Source: Xanthomonas theicola (GTDB taxonomy: Bacteria > Pseudomonadota > Gammaproteobacteria > Xanthomonadales > Xanthomonadaceae). From it: 64,000 nt of DNA. Below are positions 17,031 through 26,101 of this stretch, piece by piece. Under the pieces are notes generated by a model that had not been told where the DNA came from, ran no database searches, and saw only the letters and a list, made by a program, of their open reading frames with translations. Position numbers and translations under genes: made by a program. Where the stretch lies: the NCBI RefSeq assembly GCF_014236795.1, contig NZ_CP049017.1:2706001-2770000 (forward strand), in the 5' to 3' direction. Position 1 is the first letter of the stretch; every line of letters starts with the position of its first letter.

Positions 17031-17876
17031 GAATTGTTAAACTTCTGATCCGAGCCGCAGAGAACGCGGCGGCGGATCGGGACCATGGCTAAGCGCGTCG
17101 AATCGTGGGTCGTGGCCGATGACGTCTGGGAACGGGTTGAGCCGCTGATGCCGCTGCGCTTGGCGGCGCACCGGGTATCTGGTCGCAAGCCAGGAGCGGG
17201 CCGACCACCGAAGCCGGCGCGGCAGGTGTTGGAGGCCGTCGTCCATGGGCTGCGCACCGGCGGCCAGTGGAAGGCGCTGCCCAAGGAGCGCTTGGCTAGC
17301 GCAAGTGCCATCCACCAACGCTTCCTGGAGTGGGCGGCGGCGGGCTTCTTCGACGCGTTGTGGAAAGGGCTGGCCGAGTACGACCAGATGGCGGGCATTG
17401 CCTGGCGCTGGCAGGGCGTCGACGGCGCGATGATGAAGGCGCCATTGGCTCAAGAAACCGTCGGCCCGAATCGGATGGATCGGGGGAAAAACGGGCAGCA
17501 AGCGACAGCTGCGGGTGGCCGGGCGTGGCGTCGGGTTGTCGCTCGTGGTGAGCGGGGCCAACGTTCATGACGGCAAGGCGCTTGATGGCGTCCTCGGCGC
17601 CATCGCCGTCAGGCGCAAGGATCGGCCGCATCGGCCAAACAAGCATCCGTGCGCCGACGCGGGCGACCGCGGCGTGCCGCATCTGCGCACCATCGAGCGC
17701 CACGGCGACATTCCCCATGTCCTCGATCGCCGCAAAGCGGCCGATGACAAGCGGGGTGACCCGAAGAAAAAGGCCCGACGGCGGGGGGCGAGGTCTGCCA
17801 TGGCGGGTTCAACCGCTCCGGCAAGCTGCTCGTTCGGTACGAGAAGCTCGAGCGCAGCGTCGTCGCTCTCAACCAT
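17031..17876 (+). mobile_element. IS5-family element with frameshifted, degenerate transposase
   Basis: The frame from ATG 17085 encodes a transposase N-terminus (DDVWERVEPLMP, GRKPGAGRPPKPARQVLEAVVHGLRTGGQWKALP, WQGVDGAMMKAP). It loses phase near 17490-17500. A second frame continues with GRGVGLSLVVSGANVHDGKAL, and a third piece (FNRSGKLLVRYEKLERS, about 17808-17860) is the usual end. At least two frameshifts and an internal loss make it inactive. Its right end interrupts a gamma-carbonic anhydrase gene. Confidence 0.75.
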
Positions 17877-17972
17877 CAGGACCACGTCGCCGATGACGGT
17901 GCAGGCCGGGTCCACGTAGACGCGTGCGCCCAGCTGCGGCGTCTTGTCAAGGAACGGGCGGATCGGGTTCAC
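17877..17972 (-). pseudogene. Gamma-carbonic anhydrase, N-terminal fragment cut by IS5-type element
   Basis: From a GTG at 17972 the minus strand reads NPIRPFLDKTPQLGARVYVDP then ACTVIGDVVL, the start of the left-handed beta-helix gamma-carbonic anhydrase family (YrdA/PaaY-like). After about 32 codons the sequence becomes the antisense of the transposase tail. The rest of the gene, including the Zn-binding histidines, is not in the window, so this is a disrupted gene with the downstream part deleted. Confidence 0.75.
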
Positions 17973-18080
17973 GGCAGTCTCCGGCGATCGGGCCGGGCAT
18001 GCGCCAGATCGCCGCGCGCGCCGATGATAGCGCCTGCCCATCAAGGACCCGCACGACCCGGACCAACGGCTCCCCCGCTT

Positions 18081-18116
18081 TTCCGGGTCCCCGGTCCCCG
18101 GTCCCGAGTCCCGCTC
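18081..18116. repeat. GGGACTCGGGA-family repeat, single arm
   Basis: The string GGGTCCCCGGTCCCCGGTCC followed by CGAGTCCCG is the same unit seen at 43.8 kb. It lies in the 305-base gap (17973-18277) between the carbonic anhydrase fragment and the kdsB stop. Nothing else is recognisable in that gap. Confidence 0.65.
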
Positions 18117-18277
18117 GCCGCGGCCATTATCGCGCTCCGCAAGGGACCGGTCCGGGTCGATACAATTTACGGATAAGTTATTGGACTCTAATGCCTGTCC
18201 ATTTCCGATTCTCCGATCGTGTGCTTGGCGGCTCACAACCGCCGTCTCCGCGATGGACTCCTGTAAACGGCAAACGG

Positions 18278-19099
18278 CTACTGCCACCCCGGCAAGGCCG
18301 GGGGAACTCCCTTGGGGGTGAGGGCCCGCAAACGCGCCTCGGCGCGGGCCAGGTCCTCCGGCGTGTCCACCCCGGGCGGGAACGGCGCCGGCGACAGCGC
18401 CACCGCAATGCGGAACCCCGCTTCCAGCACCCGCAGTTGCTCCAGCCACTCGACCTGCTCCAGCGGCCCCGGCGGCATCGCCGCGAAGCGGCGCAAGAAG
18501 CCTGCGCGATAGGCATAGATGCCGATGTGGCGCAGCCACGGACCCGGCGGCAGCTGCTCGCGCGAGGCGGCGAACGCGTCGCGATGCCACGGGATCGGCG
18601 CGCGGCTGAAGTACAGCGCGTCGCCGTGCGCGCTGCGCACCAGCTTGACCACGTTCGGGTCGAACAGGCTCTCGGCCGATTCGACCGGCGTCCCCAGCGT
18701 CGCCATCTCCGCTCCGCTGCCAGCCAGCGCCTGCGCCACCGCGACGATCCCGGCGACCGGCGCGAACGGCTCGTCGCCCTGCAGGTTGACCACCAGGGTG
18801 GCGTCGTCCCAGCCGGCGATGTCGGCGCATTCGGCCAGGCGATCGGTGCCGGACGCGTGCGCCGCCGAGGTCAGCGCCACGTGCACCCCGTCCAGGTCGG
18901 CCACCGCCGCGGCGATGCGCGGATCGTCCGCGGCCACCCAGACCTGCCGCGCACCGGCGGCGAGCGCACGGCGCGCCACGTGGCGGACCAGCGGCTCGCC
19001 GCCGAGCGCGCGCAGCGGCTTGCCGGGCAGGCGCGAGGCCGCATAGCGCGCCGGGATGGCGACCACGAACGGCGGCGCGGCGGCAGGCGCGGCGCTCAT
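18278..19099 (-). CDS. kdsB: 3-deoxy-manno-octulosonate cytidylyltransferase (CMP-KDO synthetase)
   Basis: A 273-residue cytosolic nucleotidyltransferase: [18 protein letters not shown] at the N-terminus (CTP-binding RxxSxRLPGKPL), NLQGDEPF (Mg2+/substrate site) and [12 protein letters not shown]. KdsB activates KDO with CTP for transfer to lipid A. The next upstream genes are lpxK and msbA, so the string covers lipid A phosphorylation, KDO activation and core-lipid A flipping. ATG at 19099; stop TAG. About 100 bases separate it from lpxK. Confidence 0.95.
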   Translation of the reverse strand: MSAAPAAAPPFVVAIPARYAASRLPGKPLRALGGEPLVRHVARRALAAGARQVWVAADDPRIAAAVADLDGVHVALTSAAHASGTDRLAECADIAGWDDATLVVNLQGDEPFAPVAGIVAVAQALAGSGAEMATLGTPVESAESLFDPNVVKLVRSAHGDALYFSRAPIPWHRDAFAASREQLPPGPWLRHIGIYAYRAGFLRRFAAMPPGPLEQVEWLEQLRVLEAGFRIAVALSPAPFPPGVDTPEDLARAEARLRALTPKGVPPALPGWQ

Positions 19100-19203
19100 G
19101 CGCGGCGCCCGCCTGCCACGGCGGCCGGACGCCGGAATTCACGAAATCCAAACATGAAGCGATCTTCCTGTTGTCCGTCGAGCATAAGCGAAACGCGTCG
19201 CCG

Positions 19204-20238
19204 CTATTGGAGCGCGTCGCCGCTGCGCCCGCGCAGCTTGTCCAGCCGGTCGAGCAGGCCGATCCAGAACGCGGCCGGCAACTCGGCCACCAACGGCACG
19301 CTGAAGCACCAGTGGTTGACCAGCGCCGCGCACTTGACCGCGTCCTTCTCGGTCATCAGCACCGGCAACTCGCTGCCGAACGACAGGTCGGCGGCACGGT
19401 AGCGGTGATGGTCGGGAAACGCATGCGGCACCACACCGATGCCGTGGGCGCGCAGCATGTCGAAGAAGCGCTGCGGATGGGCGATGCCGGCGACGGCGTG
19501 CACGCGCTGCCCGGCGAAACTGCGCAAGGCGCGTGCGCGCCCGCCCTGCAGCGGCTGCGCGCTGTCGATGCGCAGGCGCATCGCCCACTCGCCGAAGCCG
19601 ACCTCGACCTCGCCGGCGTCGCTGGCCCGGCCCAGGTTGATGACCCGGAAATCGCATTCGCGGCCGCGTGCGACCGGCTCGCGCAGCGGCCCGGCCGGCA
19701 ACAGGCGTCCGTTGCCGTAGCGCCGGTGGCCGTCGACCACTTCGATCTCGACGTCGCGCTGCAGCCGGTAGTGCTGCAGGCCGTCGTCGCAGACCACGAT
19801 GTCGCACCCGGCCTGCAGCAGCGCGCGCGCGGCGGCGACACGGTCGCGATCCACCCGCACCGGCGCGCCGGTCTTGTGTGCGATCAGCACCGGCTCGTCG
19901 CCGCCCAGTTTCGGCGTGGTGCCGGGCTCGATCCAGCGCGCGACCTGGTCCTGGCTGCGGCCGTAGCCGCGGGCGGCGACGCCGGGCGTCCAGCCGGCAT
20001 CCTGCAGACGGCGCACCAGGGCGATGGTCAACGGTGTCTTGCCGGTGCCGCCGGCGGTGAGGTTGCCCACCACCACCACCGGCACCGAGATGCTGTAGCG
20101 CTTGCGCCAGCCGCGCCGGTACAACGCGCGGCGCAGGCCGATCGCCGCCGCATACAGCGGGGTCAGCAGCCGTGCGTACAGCGGCGGCGTGCCCTGGCGG
20201 TACCAGTAGCCAGGCGTGGTTGGCACGCGACCGCTCAT
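19204..20238 (-). CDS. lpxK: Tetraacyldisaccharide 4'-kinase
   Basis: A 344-residue inner-membrane-associated kinase: N-terminal hydrophobic [20 protein letters not shown], then the P-loop [12 protein letters not shown] (about 58-69), [13 protein letters not shown] and the C-terminal [10 protein letters not shown]. LpxK phosphorylates the 4' position of the lipid A disaccharide. The open frame extends far upstream through msbA, but the ATG at 20238 overlaps the msbA stop by one base (TGATG), the normal arrangement for this gene pair. Stop TAG. Confidence 0.95.
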   Translation of the reverse strand: MSGRVPTTPGYWYRQGTPPLYARLLTPLYAAAIGLRRALYRRGWRKRYSISVPVVVVGNLTAGGTGKTPLTIALVRRLQDAGWTPGVAARGYGRSQDQVARWIEPGTTPKLGGDEPVLIAHKTGAPVRVDRDRVAAARALLQAGCDIVVCDDGLQHYRLQRDVEIEVVDGHRRYGNGRLLPAGPLREPVARGRECDFRVINLGRASDAGEVEVGFGEWAMRLRIDSAQPLQGGRARALRSFAGQRVHAVAGIAHPQRFFDMLRAHGIGVVPHAFPDHHRYRAADLSFGSELPVLMTEKDAVKCAALVNHWCFSVPLVAELPAAFWIGLLDRLDKLRGRSGDALQ

Positions 20239-21986
20239 CAGGTCTGCCTTTCGCGGAACTGCATGCTGTGCAGGTGGGCGTACAGGCCGCCCTGGGCGAG
20301 CAGCGCGTGGTGGGTGCCGCGCTCGACGATGCGGCCTTGGTCCATCACCAGCACCTGGTCGGCATGTTCGATGGTGGACAGCCGGTGTGCGATGACCAGG
20401 GTGGTGCGCGCGGGCATCAACCGGTGCAGCGCGTCCTGCACCAGCCGCTCCGATTCGTTGTCCAGCGCCGCGGTGGCTTCGTCGAGGATCAGGATCGGCG
20501 CATCGCGCAGGATCGCGCGGGCGATCGCCAGGCGCTGGCGCTGGCCGCCGGACAGCAGCGCGCCGTTCTCGCCGACCGGGGTGCACAGCTGCAGCGGCAG
20601 CCGCTCGATGAACTCCCAGGCATTGGCCGCCTCGGCCGCGGCGCGGATGTGCGCGACGCGGGCCTCGGTGCCGTAGGCGATGTTGGCGGCGATGGTGTCG
20701 TCGAACAGCATCACTCGCTGCCCGACCAGCGCGATCTGCCGGCGCAGGTCGTGCAGGCGGTAGTCGTGCAGCGGCACCCCGTCCAGGGTGATGCCGCCGC
20801 CGCTGGGCTCGTAGAAGCGCGGTACCAGCCGCACCAGGCTGGTCTTGCCGCTGCCGGACCGGCCGACGATGGCGGTGACCGTTCCCGGCTTGGCGCTGAA
20901 GCTGATGTCGTCCAGCGCCAGGCCGCTGTCCTGACGATAGCGCAGCATCACCTTGTCGAACACCAGTTCGCCGCGGACGCGCTGCACCGATACGCTGCCG
21001 GTGTCGTGCTCCTGCGGCGTGTCCAGGATCGAGAACAGACGCTCGGCGGCGGCGACGCCGCGCGAGATCGAGGTCTGCACGCTGGTCAGCCGGCGCAGCG
21101 ACGGGATGATCGCCATCATCGAGGTCATCAGCGCCATGAACTGGCCGGCGTTGAGGCGCCCGGCCAGCGCCTCGCGGGTGGCGACCCAGACGATCGCCGC
21201 CAGCGCCACCGCGGCCAGGAACTGGACCAGGCTGGAGGCCAGCGCGCGGGTGGTCTCGACCTTCATGTTCAGGCCCAGCATGCGGTTGGCCAGGGCCGCG
21301 TAGTGGCTGATCTCCAGGGACTGGGTGCCGTGCACCTTCACTTCCTGCTGCGCCCCCAGCGACTGCTCGGCGCGCTGCGCCATCGAGCCCATGCCGTCCT
21401 GGATGCCGCGGCTGATCTTGCGGTAGCGCTTGCCGACGTAGGACACGATGACCCCGATCAGCGGCGCCACCAGCAGCAGCGCCAGGGTCACCTTGACGCT
21501 CATCTGCAGCATCACCACCAGCATGCCGACGATGGTCAGGGTATCGGCCACCAGCGTCTTCAACGCGTCGGAGGCGGCCTGGGTGACCTGCTCGGTGTCG
21601 AAGTTCAGGCGGCTGACCATCACCGGCGTGGCCTCGACGTCGAAGTGCGACGACGGCAGGTGCAGGTATTTGGCCAGCACCTGCCCGCGCAGGTCGCGCA
21701 CCACGCTGCGGCCGGTACGCGCCATGCAGTAGTCGCCGACGAAGGTGGCGCAGCTGCGCATCACGAACAGGCCCAGGATCGCCAGCGGCAGCAGCACCGC
21801 CATGCGCGGCTCGGGATTGACGAAGCCGCGGTTGACCAGCGGATCCATCAGCCGGGTGAAGAAATAGCCGGCGACGGCCTCGACCACCATCGCCACCACC
21901 GCAGCGCTCAGCATCGCCCAGTAGGCATGGGTATATCCGAGCAGCCGACGGTAGATCGGCCAGACCGGTGCCGACTTGGCGCTCAC
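20238..21986 (-). CDS. msbA: Lipid A export ABC transporter/permease MsbA
   Basis: A 582-residue half-transporter: six-helix exporter domain to about residue 310, then a nucleotide-binding domain with Walker [10 protein letters not shown], signature [16 protein letters not shown], Walker [13 protein letters not shown] and H-loop IAHRLST. MsbA flips core-lipid A across the inner membrane. The start codon is GTG at 21986, interleaved with the exbD stop as GTGA, and its stop overlaps the lpxK start. exbD-msbA-lpxK are therefore translationally coupled. Confidence 0.95.
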   Translation of the reverse strand: MSAKSAPVWPIYRRLLGYTHAYWAMLSAAVVAMVVEAVAGYFFTRLMDPLVNRGFVNPEPRMAVLLPLAILGLFVMRSCATFVGDYCMARTGRSVVRDLRGQVLAKYLHLPSSHFDVEATPVMVSRLNFDTEQVTQAASDALKTLVADTLTIVGMLVVMLQMSVKVTLALLLVAPLIGVIVSYVGKRYRKISRGIQDGMGSMAQRAEQSLGAQQEVKVHGTQSLEISHYAALANRMLGLNMKVETTRALASSLVQFLAAVALAAIVWVATREALAGRLNAGQFMALMTSMMAIIPSLRRLTSVQTSISRGVAAAERLFSILDTPQEHDTGSVSVQRVRGELVFDKVMLRYRQDSGLALDDISFSAKPGTVTAIVGRSGSGKTSLVRLVPRFYEPSGGGITLDGVPLHDYRLHDLRRQIALVGQRVMLFDDTIAANIAYGTEARVAHIRAAAEAANAWEFIERLPLQLCTPVGENGALLSGGQRQRLAIARAILRDAPILILDEATAALDNESERLVQDALHRLMPARTTLVIAHRLSTIEHADQVLVMDQGRIVERGTHHALLAQGGLYAHLHSMQFRERQT

Positions 21987-22405
21987 TGCTTGACTTCCGG
22001 CGCGGTGGCGATGGCGATGCGGCGGAAGCCAAGCTGACCCAGCGCGTCCTGCGCGGTGACCACGGCCTGGTAGGGCGTGCGCGCGTCGGCGCGCAGCAGC
22101 ACCGGCTGCTCGCGGTCGTCGCCGGCGACCTGGGCGATGCTGCGCTTGACCGACTCCACGTCGGTGCGCAGCACTTCCTGGTCGTTGACGAAGTAGTGGC
22201 CATCGGCATTGACCAGCACGCTGAGCGCGCGCGGCGGCGCCGGGTTGTGCTGGTCGCTGGCGTTGGGCAATTGCAGTTGCAGCGTGGAACGGGCGTCGAA
22301 GGTGGTGGTCACGACAAAGAAGACGATCAGCACCAGGATGACGTCGATCAAGGGCACCAGGTCGATATGCGGCTCGTCCTGGACGCGGTCGTCGCGGATC
22401 CGCAC
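21983..22405 (-). CDS. exbD: ExbD/TolR family biopolymer transport protein
   Basis: A 140-residue protein with one N-terminal membrane helix containing the conserved Asp ([18 protein letters not shown], about 13-30) and a periplasmic domain. It pairs with the ExbB homologue just upstream to form a proton-driven stator of the ExbBD/TolQR kind. I start it at the GTG at 22405, five bases after the exbB stop; the longer frame to 22471 would overlap exbB by about 60 bases with no extra homology. Its stop overlaps the msbA GTG. Confidence 0.9.
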   Translation of the reverse strand: MRIRDDRVQDEPHIDLVPLIDVILVLIVFFVVTTTFDARSTLQLQLPNASDQHNPAPPRALSVLVNADGHYFVNDQEVLRTDVESVKRSIAQVAGDDREQPVLLRADARTPYQAVVTAQDALGQLGFRRIAIATAPEVKQ

Positions 22406-22409
22406 CGGC

Positions 22410-23072
22410 TCAGCCCTTGGCCGCGACGGCGGCGCCCGCGCGCAGCGCCGGGCGTGCCGCGGCCGGCGCACTCTGGCCGTCTAGGGCGTCGCTCAGGGCG
22501 GTGGCCTCCTGCTCCATCTCGATGACGTAGCCGGCGATGCGGCTCTTGAAATAGCGGTGGAAGACCAGCGCCGGGACCGCGATGATCATGCCGGTGGCGG
22601 TGCACACCAGCGCCTTGCCGATGCCGCCGGCGAGCTGGTTCACGTCGCCGACGCCGTGCTCGAGGATACCCAGGAACATCTGGATCATGCCGACCACGGT
22701 GCCGAGCAGGCCGAGCAGCGGCCCAGCCGAGGCGACCGTGCCCAGTGCGTTCAGGAACCGTTCCATGCGGTGCACGACATGGCGGCCAGTGTCCTCGATG
22801 CGTTCGCGGACGATCTCGCGCGGCCGGTTGCGCACGTCCAGCCCGGCGGCGAGCAGTGCGCCCAGCGGCGAATTGCGCCGCAGCGACTCGATGTGGGTCG
22901 GGTCCAGCTTGCCGCGGGCGGCCCAGTCGCGCACTTCTTGGCCCAGCCCCGGCGGCAGCACCTCGCTACGGCGCAGGCTCCAGAACCGCTCCAGGACGAT
23001 CGCCAGCGCGACCACGCCCAACAGCAGCAGTGGCGCCATCGGCCAGCCACCGGCCTTGACCAGTTCCCACAC
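22410..23072 (-). CDS. exbB: ExbB/TolQ family proton channel
   Basis: A 220-residue protein with three membrane segments: APLLLLGVVALAIVLERFW, then the paired LNALGTVASAGPLLGLLGTV and ALVCTATGMIIAVPALVF typical of MotA/TolQ/ExbB. The start is set by a strong GGAGGG seven bases before the GTG at 23072; the frame to 23150 has no such site and overlaps comEC further. Genes of this type next to comEC and msbA are usual in Xanthomonadaceae. Whether it energises TonB-type uptake or another envelope task cannot be told from sequence. Confidence 0.9.
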   Translation of the reverse strand: MWELVKAGGWPMAPLLLLGVVALAIVLERFWSLRRSEVLPPGLGQEVRDWAARGKLDPTHIESLRRNSPLGALLAAGLDVRNRPREIVRERIEDTGRHVVHRMERFLNALGTVASAGPLLGLLGTVVGMIQMFLGILEHGVGDVNQLAGGIGKALVCTATGMIIAVPALVFHRYFKSRIAGYVIEMEQEATALSDALDGQSAPAAARPALRAGAAVAAKG

Positions 23073-25515
23073 GTCGCAACCCTCCGGCACGCTCGGCCGC
23101 TCGTTCACTGGCCGATAGGATAGCAGCCGCCCGCGCCCGCTCCGCGGCATCCCACAGCCGCGCCCGCCACGGCCGCCGCTCGCGCAACTGCAAGCCGGCG
23201 CGTCCCAGCCATATCCGCAGCGCGCCGCTCTGCGCGGTGGTCGCGACCTCCGCCCCGGATGCTTGCCAGCGCGCCACCACCGCCGGCCGCGGATGGCCGA
23301 AGCGGTTGCCGTGGCCGGCCGAGATCAGCGCCAGCCGCGCGCCGGTGGCGGCAACGAAGTCCGGCTGCGAGGACGTGGCGCTGCCGTGATGCGGTACCAG
23401 CACCACGTCGGCGCGCAGGTCCTGCGGCGCCTGCCGCAGCAGGCGGCGCTCGACGGCTTGGCCGATATCGCCGCTCAGCAACATGGCGCCGTGGGCGCTT
23501 TCCACCCGAAGCACGCAACTGGACTCGTTGCGGCGATAGCGGAAGCCGGGCGTGGGATGCAGGTAGCGGAAACGTACCCCGTCCCACTCCCAGGCGGTTC
23601 TGGCCACGCACGGCCGGTCCACCCGCAGCGGCGCACCGTCCGGCGCTTCGGCCAGGCCGACCGGCAGCGCCGCGCGGACCGCTTCGAAGCCGCCGGCATG
23701 GTCGTAGTCGCCATGGCTGATCACCGTGCGGTCCAGCCGCGCCACGCCCAGCGCGTGCAGCGCCGGCACCACCACACGCTCGCCGGCGTCATAGCCATCC
23801 GCCACCGCCGGGCCGGCGTCGTACAGCAGTTGGTGCCGTGCGGTACGCACCAGCATCGACAACCCCTGCCCCACGTCCATCATCACCAGTTCCACCTCGC
23901 CCACGGCCGGCCGCTCCAGCGGCGGCCAGAACAGCGGCAACCACAGCAGGGCCGCCAGCGGCTTGCCCGGCACCGCGCGCGGCAGCAGCAGCCAGAACGC
24001 ACCCAGCAGCGCCAGCGGCAGCGCCCAGTCGCGCGCCTCCGGCAACCACCACAGCGCGAAGCGGCTCTCGCCGAGCGTCGCGAACAGCGGCCAGGACAGG
24101 TCGAAGCAGGCCGCCGCCATGCGCCATGCCTAGCTCCCGGCACCGGCGTGCAGCGCCTCCAGAGCGGTGCCCAGCAGCGCCAGCGGCACCACCACCAGGC
24201 TCCACCATGGGATCGCCAGCAGGTTGGCGAACGGACCGGCCGCCGAGGCCTGCCCGAACAGCATCGTGCTCAGCGGTAGCAGGCCCAGCGTGGCCACGCC
24301 CTGCGCCGACAGGAACTCGCGCAGCTTGCCGCGCCAACCGGTGCCGGCGACCGGCATGCACCAGGCCAGCCAGGCCACGCCGAGGAAACTCAACCAGAAC
24401 CCGGCCGACAGCACCGCCAGCGGATCGAAGGCCAGCATCACGATCGCCGCCAGCGCCAGCGCGTCGACCACCCGCACCGGCCGCCGCCACAGCCGCGCGG
24501 CCACCACCACCGCGATCATCAGCAAAGTGCGCACGGTTGGCAACGCCATCCCCGACAGCACGGTGTAGCCGCCGGCGCCGAGCAGCGCCAGCAAGGCCGC
24601 CGCCTGGTGCCGCGGCCAGTGCCGGCCCAGGCGCGGCCACAGCCGCCACAGGCCGCCGCCGAGCAGCGCGAACGCGCCGGCGACCAGGCCGACGTGGAAA
24701 CCGGAAATGGCGATCAGGTGGGTCAGCCCGGCCGCGCGCAGGATGCGCCAGTCGCGCTCGTCCAGCATGCGCGTATCGCCGAGCGCCAGCGCCTGCACGT
24801 AGCGCGCCGATGTGCCCGGCACCGCCGCCGCGATCCGTGCCGACAGGCGTTCGCGCCAGGCGTCGATGCCACGCCCCGGCGCCAGCTCGACGGCCTGCTG
24901 CGGCGCGGCCACATAGCCGTTGCCGCTGATCCGCTGCGCCAGCGCATACGCCTCGGCATCGAAGCCGCCAGGATTGCTGAGCCCGCGCGGCGCGCGCAGG
25001 CGCACGTTCAGGCGCCAGCGCGCGCCGGCATGCACGGCGCTGCGCGGACCCGGTGCCTGCGCGCCGAACTCGTCGTACCAGGCCAGTTGCAGCAAGCGCC
25101 CGCGCAACGGCGCCGGCTGCGCGGCATCGGCGTCCACCCGGAACAGGAAGCGGGTGTGCCGTACCTCGGCCTGCGGCAATTCCACCACCTGCCCGCTCAG
25201 CGTCGCCACGCGCTTCTCCCAGTCGGCGGGCAGTTGCCGCGCCAGCACCAGACCGGCGGTCAGCCCCAACCATCCGCAGCCGATGGCAAACCCGCTCAGC
25301 CAGCGCCAGCGCGGCATGCCGGCGAACACTGCGATGCCGCCGAGCAACAGCGCCAGCGCCAGCGGCCACGGCGCCAACCGCGGCAGCCACAGCGCCGCCA
25401 GCACGCCGGCGGCCAGGCTGGCGGCGACGGCGATGCCGAACGGCGCGGCCATGGTCGCTTGCCCCGGTGGCGGCACGGCGGCAGCGGCGAGCGCAGAATC
25501 GGAGAACCGCTGCAT
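22966..25515 (-). pseudogene. comEC: ComEC/Rec2 DNA-uptake channel with one in-frame TAG
   Basis: The frame is open from the ATG at 25515 (AAGGAG ten bases upstream) to 22966, apart from one TAG at 24130-24132. The first part (461 codons) has the DUF4131 and Competence membrane domains. After the TAG the same frame continues through AWRMAAACFDLSW into the metallo-beta-lactamase-like domain (MMDVGQGLSMLV, SHGDYDHAGGF, VPHHGSATSS). No frameshift is involved, so a single base change (CAG or TGG to TAG) explains it. ComEC is the inner-membrane channel for transforming DNA; truncation before the nuclease-like domain should abolish natural competence unless an ATG at 24120 restarts the second half. 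The end overlaps the exbB start by 107 bases. Confidence 0.85.
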
Positions 25516-25531
25516 GTGATCGCCACTCCTT
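25505..25531 (-). promoter_or_regulatory. Ribosome binding site fixing the comEC start
   Basis: On the minus strand AAGGAGTGGCGATCACATG places a near-perfect Shine-Dalgarno ten bases before the ATG at 25515. The other in-frame ATG at 25536 lacks one. Confidence 0.6.
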
Positions 25532-25585
25532 GGCATGGACAGGACGCCGGTGCGTGATGGGCGCCGACTGCGGCAAGGCGGATCT

Positions 25586-25658
25586 CTAGAGCATTTTCGA
25601 TGCTGGTATTTGCATCCAGCGCAGTGTTGTGGGAGCACTTGGATCGAAAATGCTCTAA
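25586..25658. repeat. Dispersed palindromic element, copy C
   Basis: A 73-base element. The ends are perfect inverted repeats (AGAGCATTTTCGAT with ATCGAAAATGCTCT). The core reads GTATTTGCATCCAGCGCAGT then GTTGTGGGAGC. It sits upstream of comEC. This is the most compact and best-preserved copy of the four. Confidence 0.88.
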
Positions 25659-26101
25659 GGACCGGCTTGCGGACAGATTCGCCTCTCCGTTCGGCGTCCG
25701 TTATCGGGCAAGCCCTGCGCGGCGAGTAGGAATTCGCCCCGGCGACCCCGCGCAGCACCACGAGGCGCGCAGCCGTGCGCTCGTCCACGGCCGTTACCCG
25801 AACAGGACAGGGACCCACGAACACGGTCGGCGACACGGCGCCTGGCGCCTGACGGCCGCGCACCATCCGAGGCGGCCGGCGCCGCTATGATGGATTCCGG
25901 TCCATCGACCGCCCCCGCCCCTGGAAATGGAAGGACATCATCCAGGCGCCGGAGTGGCGCGAGCCGGTTGCCGGGCCTCCGCGCAACCGCGTCTTCCCGG
26001 GTCCGCGCTATCCGCCTGCCGCCTCACATGCTCAATGCAGGCCCGGCCGCCTCTTCGGCTTGGGCTTTGTGCGCAGCCTGCGGTCCATGTCCATGCGTGT
26101 G
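25659..26101. other. Intergenic region without a recognisable gene
   Basis: Between repeat copy C and the end of the chemotaxis receptor I see no protein with a credible start, ribosome site and family similarity. Short open frames here look like GC-rich chance frames. Confidence 0.5.

Noticed and set aside
19204..22209. 1001-codon frame covering msbA and lpxK
   Set aside because: The upstream part is a shadow of msbA; the true lpxK starts at 20238.
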